Source of the DNA: Cantharellus purpuraceus
Taxonomy: Eukaryota; Basidiomycota; Agaricomycetes; Cantharellales; Hydnaceae
Reading direction: 5' to 3'
Length of the DNA stretch: 64,000 nucleotides
Assembly: GCA_025174535.1 (NCBI GenBank)
Contig: JALBUN010000010.1
Coordinates: 124,001-188,000 of the forward strand
Below are positions 11,370 through 22,926 of the stretch, piece after piece (the stretch's first letter is position 1; every line of letters begins with the position of its first letter). The notes under the pieces are model-generated. The model ran no database searches, was not told the DNA's origin, and was given only the letters and a program-made list of their open reading frames with translations. Position numbers and translations under genes: made by a program.

Positions 11370-13278
11370 ATGCCTTTTCCTCGCAAGCTAGGCAGTTGGT
11401 CATATGCAACAATTATTTTGCCATTAGGCTTTTCTTTAGTCCATGCACGGGACGAACTCTCTATCTTAACCCTTGCTTCTCGAGCAGTTCCTCAGAGTGT
11501 TAGCGTTCGCCAACATCGGCTCTTTAAACGTGGGCAGAATGCCTCGGAGCCATTGCTCGATTATTTTAATGGCACAGATCTACAGTGAGTCATCAGCCAC
11601 TTAGGCTGGTAAGCATGCACGTTGCACCGGGGAATGACGCCAGCGTTGTCTGTAATTTTATTTTAACAGATGGTATGGGAACGTGAGCTATGGCACACCT
11701 CCCCAACTCTTCACAGTCGTTTTCGATACCGGATCAGCTGAGGCTGTAGTTCCATTTCTATTTCGGTCTATTTTTGTTTTTTGACGGCTCATGTTTATAG
11801 GAAATACCTGGTGGGTAGCCGGCTATATGTCTTTATTTTTTTTCTAGTTCAACAGTGCGCCTCCCTAGCCTTTAATTGCGAGGGATGTGTGAATCAAAAG
11901 AAATTCAATACCAGCGCGAGCACCACCTTTGTCGATCTTCATGAGACCACAGTCCTTGCATTTGGCACCGGCAAGTAATTAGGGCAATTGTTCATATATG
12001 ATGAATGCTTATCGACAGTAACATATAAAGGTGTCGGTGTGGATCCCTGTGAGCGATCAAATTGATGCTATGAACGTGATCTGAACCTGGTCTAGCTGTA
12101 GGTTTGTCTATGAAGCGAGTGTGACATTCTACAATTACGCTATCAGGATTTTGAAAACATGACCGTTTCCCGTGTTAATGATACCCTTCAAATACTCAAC
12201 CTTTCTGCTCCTGATTCAACCTTCAACCTAATTACCAGTCAATCCAGCGGTTTCGTGAGTAATGGCATGCGTGTTTCTCTTCTGAATTGTTGACCTTTGT
12301 AGGCGGTTAATCCGTTCGACGGGATAGTGGTATGTTGCTTTTGGGACTTCCTGACAAAAAGTTACATGTATCACAAAGGGCATGGGATATTTCCCCAATT
12401 TCAGCGTTTTTCATTTGTTAAACATAAACAACAAGCCAGGTACACGTTTTAGCAACCAGATACTTCGCTAGTGATCTAACCGACTTCTAGCCGTGTTCGG
12501 TCTATACCTGACTCCAAAGAGTGTTGGAAATGCAGAACTCACCCTTGGGGGGTTCGATGAATCCAAGGTCACTGGAGCACTACATTATTCACGCATCGTT
12601 GCAGCCAACAAGTTCCCCAGTTTCTGGTCACTAGACACGTCTTCCATATCGGTCAATGGAAAGACGGCTCCGATTCTAGGGGATCGTCTTGAAATTGTCT
12701 TTGATTCTGGGACAAGCAACTGCGTATTTCCGAAAAATGTCACAGAGGTGCGTCTTATCACCACAACTACGTGGCTCCCAGAGTGTCGATACACTACTCC
12801 AGGCGATTTACAACCTAATTTCGCCTAATATCGTTCCTCACGGGACGCTTGGTGCCTATGGGTTGCCATGTTCTGAGATAAACTCCACTACAGCGGAAAT
12901 CTCTTTTACGTTTACTGATACCGCTGGCGATGCTTTCAATTTGACGATTCCGTCCGAGGAGTTTAACTTGGGGCCTTTCCACGATGACCCGAATACTTGC
13001 CAGACAGTCGTCAATGCTCTTGATGGAATTAACATCCTTGGGGGATCGTTGTTGAAGCATTATTGTAGGCGTTCCGATCGCGTTATTGGTTGTGCGGTGC
13101 TGATGACGATGCGACAGATAGCGTCTGGGATGTAGACCACGCACAATTGGGCTTTTCGATTACGGCACCCACGTCTCCTTCGTCGTCGCCAGCGAAGGAA
13201 AATACGGGCGTTGCGCTTAGCGTTTCTCTAAGGTTTGGAATGCTTTTGGCATTCCCGGTTCTTCTCGTGGTGATATGA
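11370..13278 (+). CDS. Secreted pepsin-like aspartic protease (A1), tail-anchored
   Basis: My model has twelve exons: 11370-11584, 11670-11745, 11801-11810, 11848-11970, 12031-12048, 12096-12097, 12147-12254, 12303-12329, 12379-12439, 12491-12747, 12782-13064 and 13118-13278. They sum to 1341 nt, or 446 residues. Residues about 8-22 form a signal peptide. Then come Trp-Tyr-Gly-Asn-Val-Ser-Tyr-Gly-Thr-Pro-Pro-Gln, the first catalytic Phe-Asp-Thr-Gly-Ser (Asp91), a Phe-Gly-Thr-Gly-Val-Gly-Val-Asp-Pro flap-side block, Asn-Pro-Phe-Asp-Gly-Ile-Val-Gly-Met-Gly, and the second catalytic Phe-Asp-Ser-Gly-Thr-Ser (Asp285). A C-terminal hydrophobic stretch after a Ser/Pro-rich spacer suggests a GPI or membrane anchor. 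Exons 3 (10 nt), 5 (18 nt) and 6 (2 nt) are extremely small, the intron at 11971-12030 has a GC donor, and the intron at 12748-12781 is only 34 nt. The 2-nt exon is the least secure point. The first in-frame ATG is 11370. The protein is probably extracellular or cell-wall bound. Confidence 0.82.
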
Positions 13279-15793
13279 TCGTTTGTAAATCATGATCATC
13301 TCAACATAGGGGGTTTTATCATTAGAAGATGATCGTTGAGTTCGATCTCAGTACTCGGTTGACCTTTTATATTCGGTTTGGATCAACATTGAATCGTGGT
13401 CGATAGATATCAACTATCAATCTCCAACACTAAATGCTCCTGGCATGAGTTGCGTCATATAATCTGCACGGATACGCATTACCCATAGCGTCCATATTAC
13501 AACAACAAACCCTCTCTCGAGATGCAGAGTCGCGGACCTTGCCAATGCCCATCGACTCTGAGAGGCCATCATAGAGTATTGACAACCTCAGAAATTGCAC
13601 CGACAAAGTCCTCGACGTTGTTACTGTAATGCCGTTACCGATCGCGTTGCCAACTTTTTGGGCAGCGCTCTCGACGCCGTTTGCAACTGCTGCGCTCGCT
13701 TGCTTTGCACTGTTCACTACATTTCCGGAGAACAGAGTATTCCTGGACGCACTGAGTATTTGGCAGGCCGGTAAGGTGTGATGTTTAAGAGGCTAGCTAA
13801 CTCTTTTGATAGCTAAGGCCACTCTATGGGGTTAGCAGACGCAGCATAGCAAAGCCTGAGAATAGGTGTCATCATTCGGGAAGGTCCCCTAAAACCTGAG
13901 GCGAGTCAAGCGCAAGAAAGCAGTGAGTGCTAGTCCATAGCCTTCAACCAACACAATTAAAGTCAGACAGATACATGGCGAAGGAATCAGGTTGATCCCT
14001 ATCCGCAAGCCCGATTCGATGTGCTCAAGGTATTTGATAATGCTCAAGCTCACGGCTCAAGGTGGTTTTTGCATGTTGGTATTAAGCTTCATCAGCATTT
14101 GAGGAAGCCAGAAAAATCGATGCAGTGCTCGGGCTTTGGACGCAACAAACTAGCTCACTGAATGGATGTGAAGGAAATTTGATGCAGTAAGTGATCATCG
14201 CCGAGGCATAGTTAATATACTGTTGCTAGCAGAATTGCAATCCTATGATGCAAGTAGTGACGAACAATTTCTCTGGTGATACACTAAAGCTATATTGACT
14301 AATCTTTCGATATACGCAGCTAAGAAGTGAGGTGCAGACGAGTAAACAATGCAGTCCTGTGATCCTTCAATTTCTGTAACCATGAAACAACGCGTAACAT
14401 TTCATAACTCTACGGCCTTTCTGTGGTTGACTGTTTATCAAGACTTGAACAAAGGGAAAGACTGCACTAGCGTCTCCGATGAATTTGTCTTTCACAGGGT
14501 TGGACTTCTCACAGGCTGGGATGCCTTTGGATTGTTTTTCAGAGACCAGTGAGGTAGAGTGCGTACATGTGTAGGTATGTGTAGCCTATGAAGCAGGTCG
14601 GTGCGTTTGTTTTCACCAGTATCAACCTGAACGCCAACGAACGGTTTCTGTCAAAATGCATCTAAAGGGAGGCCCCATCTCTGTGAGAGTGCTGTATGTG
14701 CGTGCCCTCTGCGTCTGACTGGGACGAGTCTTTCATCAAGGATTTCGTATACCAGTGGATGACGTCGCGCCAGAGTTCGTGATTCATTCTCGACCAGAAA
14801 CCCTATGTCATTGAGAGTAGGATAGGAATAGATATTACTAGATCAGGCCACTCCAATAGAAAGAAAGAGAAGTTCACAAGATGATGTGGTCTCCCTGAGA
14901 TCCTCATATTGCCCATGGTAGATAACTAGCCAAATGCCCTCATACACTGGAGATCCACCGTTCAAACAAGAATAGTCATGAGAGAGTGTGCATACTAGAA
15001 ATTAGCTCACATAGCTAGTCCCAACCAAAGATGAAGCAGACTCAGTTATGGCCTGCCATTACTCCTCCAAAGTCATTTCAGCACCTTGTTGCCGTGACAA
15101 AATTTCCACGAGAGATTTCGTCTCCTGTGTTCGCTTTTGGTCAATAGCACTTTGACGCTATATACTACCGGCTAGATGCGATATTTGCCAGGCTTAATGT
15201 ATTAGAAAATGTCATATTCTCTGTGAGGATGTGGGGAGCTCATCACGTTGTCATATAGGAGATTCAGGAAAGGCGAGATAGAGCGTAGAGTGGACAAACA
15301 GAGATTACACAAAGGAAGGATAGACGAGACGACAATAGCGGGTTGGACAACACGAAGGTGGACAGTTTGTTATCAGACTCGTCAAATTGAGAGTCCATCC
15401 GCTTTATCATTAGAACACCTCATTTGTATACAAAGAGGCAGATTCAAGGACTTGAGAAAGCCTCTCATGCTTCGGTCAACGGGGTTTCTGTCAGTGTGTA
15501 GCAGTGGCAGCCAGCCACTTCTGAGCTTTCAGTGATGTGAGGTAGCGTACCCGCCAATTTTTTTTTTGGCGAGTCATTTCTAGCGAGTCCCCCAATAGCA
15601 CTATGATGAAAGGAACATGATAGGGATCGTTCCAAAAGCATCGATTCTGCTCTTTTAACTTGACACCAAGAAAAGCAAAAACCTTGTTTTCAAAATAACA
15701 CATCTAAGGCTTAACCTCCATCGTATGCAAGTACTGTCTCTCATGTTCATAACCAAAACTCAAGATAGCAAGAACGTCATACGTACCCAAGAC
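13279..15793. other. Convergent gap between protease and oxidase genes
   Basis: No recognisable gene. A minus-strand stretch at about 13610-13745 translates to an Ala/Asn/Val-rich amphipathic run (Ala-Ala-Val-Ala-Asn-Gly-Val-Glu-Ser-Ala-Ala and so on) that looks coding-like. It has no clear ATG or splice context and shifts frame before a plausible C-terminus, so I do not call it a gene. The remainder is AT-rich with short unrelated frames. Confidence 0.35.
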
Positions 15794-18700
15794 TCAGTTC
15801 TCATCGCTGTCGACGGAGGATTCGTTCTGCTCCTGTCGTCTCGCGCCTCCCCGCCCCAGTAATCTCCTTTCAACGACGCCTTTTAGGCCCACCCTTCCCT
15901 CCTTCCCCTTCTGGTGCTCCCTAGCTTCCTCCTCCATCTCCTCATCCGAAATCTGCCTCCCAAAGGAATACCAATATACACATAATACCCCCACCATCAG
16001 CGTCAACACACACACCGTCATCGCGCTAATTCCGCGGGAGTGCCATCCCGGTCGCTGGGGGAAGGGACCCACGGGGAGGCCACTGAAGTCGGTGGTGGAA
16101 TTGTGGCCGGCGGCGTTACCGATGGAGGGGATGTTTTGAATGGCGCATTGAGCGGGGACGTAGGAAGGGAGTTGAATGACTTGCTGAGCTTGCAGGGGGG
16201 CTTCTAGGAAGGTTACTGCGAGACCGGAGTCGAGGTGCCATCTGCGCACATTATCCACAAACGTTGATCATTGCTCAAGCAATTACCATTTCTGAATGAC
16301 TTACTCGATGTGACCTGTAATGCAAACACATTAGCGCAACCATAAAAACGACATGGTAAATATGACTCACAATGGAAAAACCACGTCCCGGGATTGTCAG
16401 CTCTAATTCTCAAAAACGCATTTCCCATAGATGGGACCTCAACTGTGTCGCGACGTATCGGATTCGCTTGTCCTTCTGGCCCGACGGGAGGATTCATGAT
16501 CGGATCATCGGAGGTGACATTAATAGATTTGTGGACTATCTGAAATCGGTGGCCGTGGAGGTGGCTGGATGGTAGAGGGAAATAAGCATTGAAGGTGTGA
16601 AAGACGAGGAGGATTTCTTACAAAGGATGACTGCCCCCGTCCCAGTTATGGACCCTAATCTCAACAACCTGTCCAGGTTACATTAACGACAAGGTCAATG
16701 AACACTGATTTCAAGGAAATGAAGGAAGACACAAGCAGAAGTAGACAATGAAAAGCCAGCGAAACCCACCTCTTGATAGTTTAAAAGGAACGCCTGTGTT
16801 CCATACACGGCTACCTCTGCACTGTTCTCGCCCATGGAGAGCTCAGTGAGGAGACTGGGTACGATGGGGTAGTTGTATGTCACATTGTTGAACATGCCGC
16901 TGAGGACAGTGAATGTCAGTGTTAGAATACTCGAATGTGGAAGGGAACGCAGCGTATATGCAGTGTCGAATGACCGCTCACCGATTCGTCCCATCATCCA
17001 TGGTAGCAAAAAATACGTTAAGGTCCACTATTTTATCCGGAGGAGGGAGCTCGGGTTCTACGACAATAGGGACGAGAGCGGTATCATTCACATCAAAGTA
17101 GTCCTGAAAAATGGCGTGAGGCGCCAAATACAAAACAATCCGTCGCAAACCTACCAGTATAACCCCAGCTGGCGACAGAGGACTCGCAGAGTTGTATGTG
17201 ATAGAGGATGTCACATTCGGATTGAGGAAAGGGGGGACCGTGTCATACATGGCCGTGCTGGATGTCGTAAAGTGCACGGTTGAAATTTAGGTCAGAAGGT
17301 GCATTTGTGTGACACATCCTTTGCACTCACTCCAGATTGGCATGTACAACAAAGTTGCTGCTGGTGTCGTTTCGCGCTGTAACGAGCACAGAGTAGCGCT
17401 GTGCGACGGCGATCGCTACCAACGAGGTGGGATATTCCTCGACATCGATCTGTGGTGCGCCAGCGGGACAAACGTGTAGATCAGGTACTTGAAAATCGAC
17501 ACATGCAAATTCTTACCCCATCAACCTCGATGATCCTCATATCATGTCCATCGATCCAAAAGTAGAACATCGAGAACGCACTCGTATTTACGATGCGCAG
17601 CCGGTAAGTCTTTCCAGGCGTGAAGGACAGCGTGGCATTTTCGTTGAATCCGACTCCAGAGGCAGCGTTGACCGTTGCAGGCACGGAAGGCGTCGTGGAA
17701 GGGATTGGAGGGAGGTAGCTGCCGTTGTGGGTGAAGTATATCAAGGCAGAATCTGGGAATGCCAGGTGAGTTTGTTTGTGGAAGGGATAGAAGAAAGTGT
17801 TTAAAATGAAGGTAGAATTGAACGAGGTATAGAGGACTAGGAGTATGAACCAATATAGGAACCACGTGATTTGCATACGAGCATGGAAAAAAATGAACTT
17901 CCAAGTGTGACATTGGACTCACCAGGTACAGGCTCTGCACCACCAGGATTACGTTGGCTGATGAAATAGGCCGCAAGAGTGTCGTGTTCCTGATGATACC
18001 TGCGGTGTGTAGGGAGTCAGCGAGATATGGGGCGGGTAAGCGTAAGGCAACGCAACGTAAGGATATGAGGACAGAGAAGTGGGGAATGAAGTGCATGGGT
18101 AAATACAAATACGGGTAGTGAACGAGGATACACAGCAGACCTATCTGGGGAAAGTCCACGGACTTGTGCACAATGCCAGGAATAGAAAATGCATACGATG
18201 ATGCACGAGAAGAAACACCTACCAATCTCCCAAGACTACGGTATATTCATCATCATACTTGGAGGCGAATACTTCACCTGAGGAGGCTGCATTATGGATT
18301 ACGAAGGGCGCGCGAAGACCGTCGACATATTGTCCCTTTAAAGCGCATTAGGGGATAGAAGGGAAGGTGAGCGAAGGCCGGACGAGAGGTGATTGAGTAC
18401 CTTGGAATGGGCGTGAATCCAATATGTTCCCCATTGATTCCAGTCCTGAACGGGGACTTCGTAAGTGAATTCAGCCCCAGGAGGGATTCCACTAGTCGAT
18501 CCAAAAATTGGCTCAAAAAAAGACTTCAAAGGCATTGTGCGTCACACCCACCACTGGGTCACCCCGACAGCCCCATCTGCCCAACCTGTCTTGTTAAAAA
18601 GCATGCCATGATGGTGCAAGCTGGTCGGAGCATCGATCCCGTTGATGGCATGTATACGGAGGGTGTCGTTGCTCGTTATCTCAATGGGCGGGGGAGGCCA

Positions 18701-18887
18701 GGTATTGTTGATACCAATCACACGCCGGGGGAAAAGCCCATCTGGGTTGGCGGTTGTGTATGTGATGTTCCACCTAAAAACGGTGTTGACAAGACATGAA
18801 ATTTTTGACTGGGGTGGCATACCAGATTTCTCGGATGGCTGCGTAGGCAGAAGGGAGGGCCAGCAAGAATACGAGAGAAGACAACAT
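15794..18887 (-). CDS. FET3: Fet3-type multicopper ferroxidase, membrane anchored
   Basis: Fourteen minus-strand exons give 658 residues: 18887-18823, 18773-18552, 18491-18401, 18335-18223, 17999-17923, 17752-17517, 17449-17331, 17257-17155, 17103-16982, 16899-16770, 16668-16622, 16564-16371, 16314-16305 and 16241-15794. Yeast Fet3 is 636. A signal peptide covers residues 1-17. All four copper signatures are present: Ser-Leu-His-His-His-Gly (75-77), Trp-Ile-His-Ala-His-Ser, Phe-His-Leu-His-Gly-His, and His-Cys-His-Ile-Glu-Trp-His-Leu-Asp-Ser-Gly-Leu. A transmembrane segment at about 582-602 is followed by a charged cytoplasmic tail of some 55 residues. This layout, and the Trp-Trp-Asn-Ile-Thr-Tyr start of the mature protein, favour Fet3 over laccase. 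The likely reaction is oxidation of Fe(II) for uptake by the permease Ftr1, which is not next to it here. Exon 13 is only 10 nt and lies inside the fourth copper motif. All introns are GT-AG; one is 223 nt. Ferroxidase specificity residues need alignment. Confidence 0.9.
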
Positions 18888-19410
18888 TGGGGGGAATGAA
18901 AAAAAAGTGGAGCCGATGTGACAGGCTATTGAGCTGAGTTGAAGAATTTCCCTTTAATCTTATCTGGGGATATTACCTAGTATAGTTGCGGACAAATAAA
19001 CTCACTTGATTTTGGGCACTGCCACAAATGTCCAGAGTGCTCAAGAACGGTAAAAACATGCATATTGGACCCTAACGAAGAGATTTCTACGAGCCGATCT
19101 CTTTATTTAAAAAAAAAAAAAAAGTTGAACAACCCAAAAACTTTGGCCGCCCCTCGAAAAATCGGAAAATACAAAAAAAGGTGCATTCGAAAGGTCGAGC
19201 TGAGCTGAGCATGATTACGTGCTCAGATTTGAGTTCCGTCTAATGTTTGTGGCATAATAAAATTTGCAGAACAGAACTGTCACCTCATACTGCTGAAAAG
19301 CCTTCAATGGCCCATGGATGGCCTTGAAGTCTGTTGAACATAGACGCATCGACGCGTTTGTTTGGATCCACGGCGGTCCACAGTCCTACAGCCGGAGCGG
19401 TGGCACTAAC
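18888..19410 (-). promoter_or_regulatory. Upstream region of the ferroxidase gene
   Basis: Read on the minus strand, an AGATAA (WGATAR) site lies at about 18958-18963, some 70 bp before the ATG. Fungal iron genes are often controlled by GATA-type repressors, but the longer ATCWGATAA consensus is not complete here, so iron control is only suggested. A run of 16 A residues spans 19109-19124. No gene is seen up to the copia LTR. Confidence 0.35.
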
Positions 19411-19642
19411 TGTTTATGGATGCCACCAGAGATATATATAATAGAAAAATTTCATTCATTTAAATTTTCCTCAGTCTTCATACAATCAAGACTGAGGTTC
19501 ATACAGTCCCTCCTTCATAGTTTGATAACAAACTAATAGTTCTTTTATAGTATCTCTCCTGGGTTAGACAATAATATATTAGTCTTCATACAATTGAGAC
19601 TGAGTATCACTTCTAGCTTCCACTATGTTATAATACTCTACA
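19411..19642 (+). mobile_element. Copia-type LTR, remnant
   Basis: A 232-bp segment begins TGTTTATGGATGCCACC and ends in CTCTACA directly before a copia primer site. It carries two copies of a small palindromic unit (AGTCTTCATACAAT plus AGACTGAG) near 19470 and 19581, and an alternating TA run at its start. The right end is well supported by the primer site. The left end rests only on the TG terminus. No matching partner LTR was found in the window. Confidence 0.55.
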
Positions 19643-19656
19643 GGTTATGGGCCCCA
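19643..19656 (+). other. Copia primer-binding site (half initiator tRNA-Met)
   Basis: GGTTATGGGCCCCA. Its first 12 bases are complementary to the anticodon arm (GGGCCCATAACC) of eukaryotic initiator tRNA-Met. Copia elements prime with this internally cleaved half tRNA, and the same motif precedes the second gag remnant at 21502. Confidence 0.7.
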
Positions 19657-19675
19657 TTGTCTAAAATTATAAGTC

Positions 19676-19920
19676 ATGACTAACTCATCAACTGCCCCAC
19701 CCATTGACAAGCCATCAAATCACCTCTACAACATTCCTTATCTAGACAATGATGGTTCTAACTATCAAGGATGGAAATACCATGTACAAACCATTCTCAA
19801 ACTATGAGGTTTATGGAAGGCTGTTGAAGGCACTGAAGCAGACAGTGAGTAGATCCAAGATGCATGTGCACAAATCATCCTGACTTTGAAGGATGAAGAG
19901 TAATCATTGAAGGTTGAAAG
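19676..19920 (+). pseudogene. Decayed copia gag, N-terminal part
   Basis: From the ATG at 19676 the frame reads a Gag start with Tyr-Leu-Asp-Asn-Asp-Gly-Ser-Asn-Tyr-Gln-Gly-Trp-Lys, then Gly-Leu-Trp-Lys-Ala-Val-Glu-Gly-Thr and Ile-Ile-Leu-Thr-Leu-Lys-Asp-Glu. These are hallmarks of the UBN2/copia Gag N-terminus. Several in-frame stops interrupt it (after Leu-Lys-Leu, after Asp-Ser-Glu, after Asp-Glu-Glu), so it is dead. It sits 20 nt after the primer site, the normal copia arrangement. The expected continuation (Ala-Lys-Glu-Val-Trp-Asp-Lys-Leu) is not here, but a fragment of that part of the domain occurs at 56372. Confidence 0.72.
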
Positions 19921-21501
19921 AGCACTCAGCTTCAAGCTCCCACTGCACTACACTCTCCCTATCTATGCCCGGGACCAATTCTTGACGAACTCTGCATGAT
20001 TTATCGTCCAAATCCAGTCCTACTTGTGATGTCTCACAAACAGATCTGGGCCCTGAGTTTGATATGTTTATCCTCTCAAGTTTGGCAGCACTTGATGGCC
20101 TCACAAGGCCACAAAAACGGCCACATGATGTCCAATTTGATTGCACCTGCCAATCTTAGACATATATGTTCCCTGCTCTCATGCTCCTACTTCTCTTGTT
20201 GATCCGAGGCTCTGGTGCCCCAAATGTTGCTTGCTTTACGTACATTTGTGTGTAAATCACGCTTTGTTGGCATATTATCTGCCTGTCTTTGGTGGTTGTT
20301 CAAGTCTGGCTCTCACAAGGTCCTTGGAAAGGCAGTCAAGTGGGCCTGACGATTGCTCAGAAATTTCACTTGCCTATTTCAAGGCTCTGCACAAGGTCCA
20401 TGCTCACACGCTTATCTGTACCTATGGATGGTCAATCCTTGTAGAGGGGACGATGGGCTATTGCTCCCTGAGCATATAAGCACAGCTCGTAGGAAATTTC
20501 TAAGAGGTTGTCTGTTGCTGAGCAAGAGAGTCATCCTGTGGACCAAGGTATGGCATGGATTTTATCGAAGTAGTGCTTGAAGTAGTGCTTGAAGTAGTGC
20601 TCGAAGAGAGTTGAGGGGCAGATATGTATGACGCCTCAGAGCTCTCAATTTGGATTGGATTTCTGCAATGTTGGCACTAGCACTGTAACTTGGAACCTGG
20701 TTCCAATAGGATTACTGCCATGAACAGCAATAAGCACGACCATGGAATGATGGGCTTCTTTTAAATCTCACGTATCATCTGAATGACATACGTCACACAA
20801 AGATATGTACTACCTGTTCTGTCAGGGTTTCTCCCACATTGTCCTCCTTCAATGCGATGAGGGTGCTTGCAGGGGTTCTGGTTCCCCCCTTGCTGATGCG
20901 CCATGGCCACTGTTGTGTTCGTGGGTGCGTCCGGGGTATGCGTCCAGTTGTGCAGCAGAAGATGTTTTTGCCAGTCTGACCAGATATAGACATCGCCCAG
21001 TGCGGACCATGCCAGAGATGGAGCTTCCCATGGCAATAAGGGGCCGAAGGCATTTGCAAAGGAACAGCAGCTGATCATGGGCGACAGAGAGGGCCTGTCT
21101 TAAGTAGGGGTGGGGGGGTAACCAGTCAGAATCGACGTCTCAAAATGGATGCCATTGACAGCGCTTGATTTAGATCTAGATTAGATCGGATGTCCTTGGA
21201 TCTGCTTGTGCTTGCTCAAGATCGAGTGTAAATACTTTTGAATCCCTGCAACTATTTTGAGCCTAATCTAGTTTGGAAAAGGACATGATGAAGACTTAGA
21301 TATGGAATGATTCACCCTCAACATGGACTCATGTGGGTACACAGTTTGGGGGAATACTGAAATTGTTTTTTGGCGTCTACTGGAGTTCATGCCCTTTCTG
21401 CTGAACTCCAGGTAAGCAACTAGTAACATTTCATTGATAGTATTAGTATCTAGTACATGCCCTTTCTACTGAACTCCAGCCTCCACCTGTCTAAGTTGTT
21501 A
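19921..21501. other. Degenerate repeat-derived DNA between two copia remnants
   Basis: No intact frame with a recognisable domain. A 12-bp unit (gaagtagtgctt) repeats three times at about 20568-20603. A 24-bp sentence ending in ctgaactccag occurs twice, near 21388 and 21454, just before the second primer site. It probably comprises decayed copia internal sequence plus the LTR of the next copy. Confidence 0.35.
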
Positions 21502-21515
21502 GGTTATGGGCCCCA
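21502..21515 (+). other. Second copia primer-binding site
   Basis: The same GGTTATGGGCCCCA as at 19643. The LTR in front of it ends in gttgtta rather than CA, so its end is damaged or displaced by a few bases. Confidence 0.62.
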
Positions 21516-21540
21516 CCAGTGAATCAGAATCACATGCATT

Positions 21541-21995
21541 CAAATTTCCAAAGCTCAATGGCCAAACTACTCACTCTGGGCCGAGCACATGCAAGCTGCA
21601 CTGCAGTCTTGCTACCTTTGGCTAATAGTCAATAGTATGGAGACTTGTCTGGAAGCACCATCCAGTGCAAAAGCAGCTACTGCAGAATGGAAGCTTGAGC
21701 AGAAGGAATACATGGATTGGTTGCTGCATGATCAAGCAGCTCAGGGTCTCATGAAGGGTGCTACTGAGAGTTCTCAATGGCCACATGTTTCGAAGGCCCA
21801 AATGTTGAAGCAGATGTGGGACACGTGGCATGACATGTACATGACCAATCAGCAATGCATCAACATCCACTACTACTTGAGGAATTATATACTTGGAAGT
21901 ACATAGACATGTACCCCATGGCTGACCACATTGCAGCCATGCTGAACCTTGGACAGAAGATCACAGCTGCTGGGGAGATGCTGCCTGACATTTCA
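21541..21995 (+). pseudogene. Second copia gag fragment
   Basis: Begins as Lys-Leu-Asn-Gly with a frame break, then runs open at 21589-21906: Trp-Ala-Glu-His-Met-Gln-Ala-Ala-Leu-Gln, then Trp-Leu-Ile-Val, later Met-Trp-Asp-Thr-Trp-His. After another frame change it reads Met-Ala-Asp-His-Ile-Ala-Ala-Met to about 21995. This is the copia Gag (DUF4219/UBN2) layout, including the Leu-Asn-Gly-X-Asn-Tyr-X-X-Trp start and the WDxL-like region. Two frameshifts show decay. It belongs to a different copia lineage from the 19676 remnant. Confidence 0.6.
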
Positions 21996-22023
21996 TGTTG
22001 CTCAGGTACTCATTCTCTCACTC

Positions 22024-22049
22024 TGTTATGCACTTGGTCTGATTGGGGG
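22024..22049 (+). repeat. 26-bp stump of LTR B
   Basis: TGTTATGCACTTGGTCTGAT plus a run of G: the left end of LTR B (compare 23478 and 62494). A family C repeat follows directly. Confidence 0.6.
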
Positions 22050-22926
22050 TGTATGGAAACCGGTTTTCCCTTAAAAGATCTTGTTTAAAGTCCTGAAACT
22101 GTACAATTTCACTTCATGGCCTTAAAATATCAGCATATATGTGCTGCTTTCTCTTGATTCAGGGCCATTCAAATATTCTCTATTTTTTCATATTTTTTCG
22201 GGAATTTTCCATGCAGAAATGAGTCCATAAACTTATTGTCCTGCTGGGTGAAGCTTTGGACCCACATGGACCCACAAACCTTCACAGATGAACAAAGTCA
22301 GCAGAGTCACCTGATCTACTGACTCATTTAAGACTCATTTCAATCTCCAACCCAATCTGATCACCACTGCCAGTAAATCCTCAATATCTTGGCAACCACA
22401 GCTCCTCCTGACTCTATTTTTGGTGGAGAGTTCAATAGAAGCTGTGCCTACCCATAGCTGTGCTGATCAGCCTGGGAAACAGAGTATTGCCTGAGTTATT
22501 TGAGTAATAGTGGCTCATGCTATGACTCTTACCATGACTCATAACTAGTAATAGGTAGAAGGATTAGTCAGCTCCTGTAGATACAGTATATAAGGAGGCC
22601 ATTTTGCCTCTGAATAAATAACTATTTCTACCCCATCATTTGCACATCAGTGTGACTAGAGTGACATACAGTGTCATCCTCTATATCTCAGTAACTGTTG
22701 ATTGTCCAGTTAAAGGGTTGCTTACAGTTGTGTAACTGTATTTGATTGCACTCAAAGTAGTGATTGTCCTGCTTTGGGTGTGAGTGTAGTATCTACCTTG
22801 CATGACTACAAATCTACAGGGTGAGATTGTCTGTCGATAGTCCTGCCATCAATGCTCTTTGTTTAAGTTACTAGTGTGTACTGCCTTTGCAGAGTATTAG
22901 GATCTTGAACTTGTGTGAAGCGGTTG
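22050..22926 (+). repeat. Truncated family C LTR
   Basis: Starts TGTATGGAAACC like the full-length C element at 57406-58826. It keeps the block containing gggaattttccatgcag, then a shortened middle, the TATA (gtatataaggagg, about 22590) and the region ending near tttgcagagtattag. It lacks the last several hundred bases. The next B copy starts at 22927. Confidence 0.62.

Noticed and set aside
13610..13745. Ala/Asn-rich minus-strand gene
   Set aside because: No start codon, no supported splice sites, and a frame change before a plausible end. Mentioned only in the intergenic entry.
15794..18887. Laccase as the identity of the multicopper oxidase
   Set aside because: The C-terminal transmembrane segment and cytoplasmic tail and the Fet3-like N-terminal block point to a ferroxidase; secreted laccases end soon after the last copper motif.
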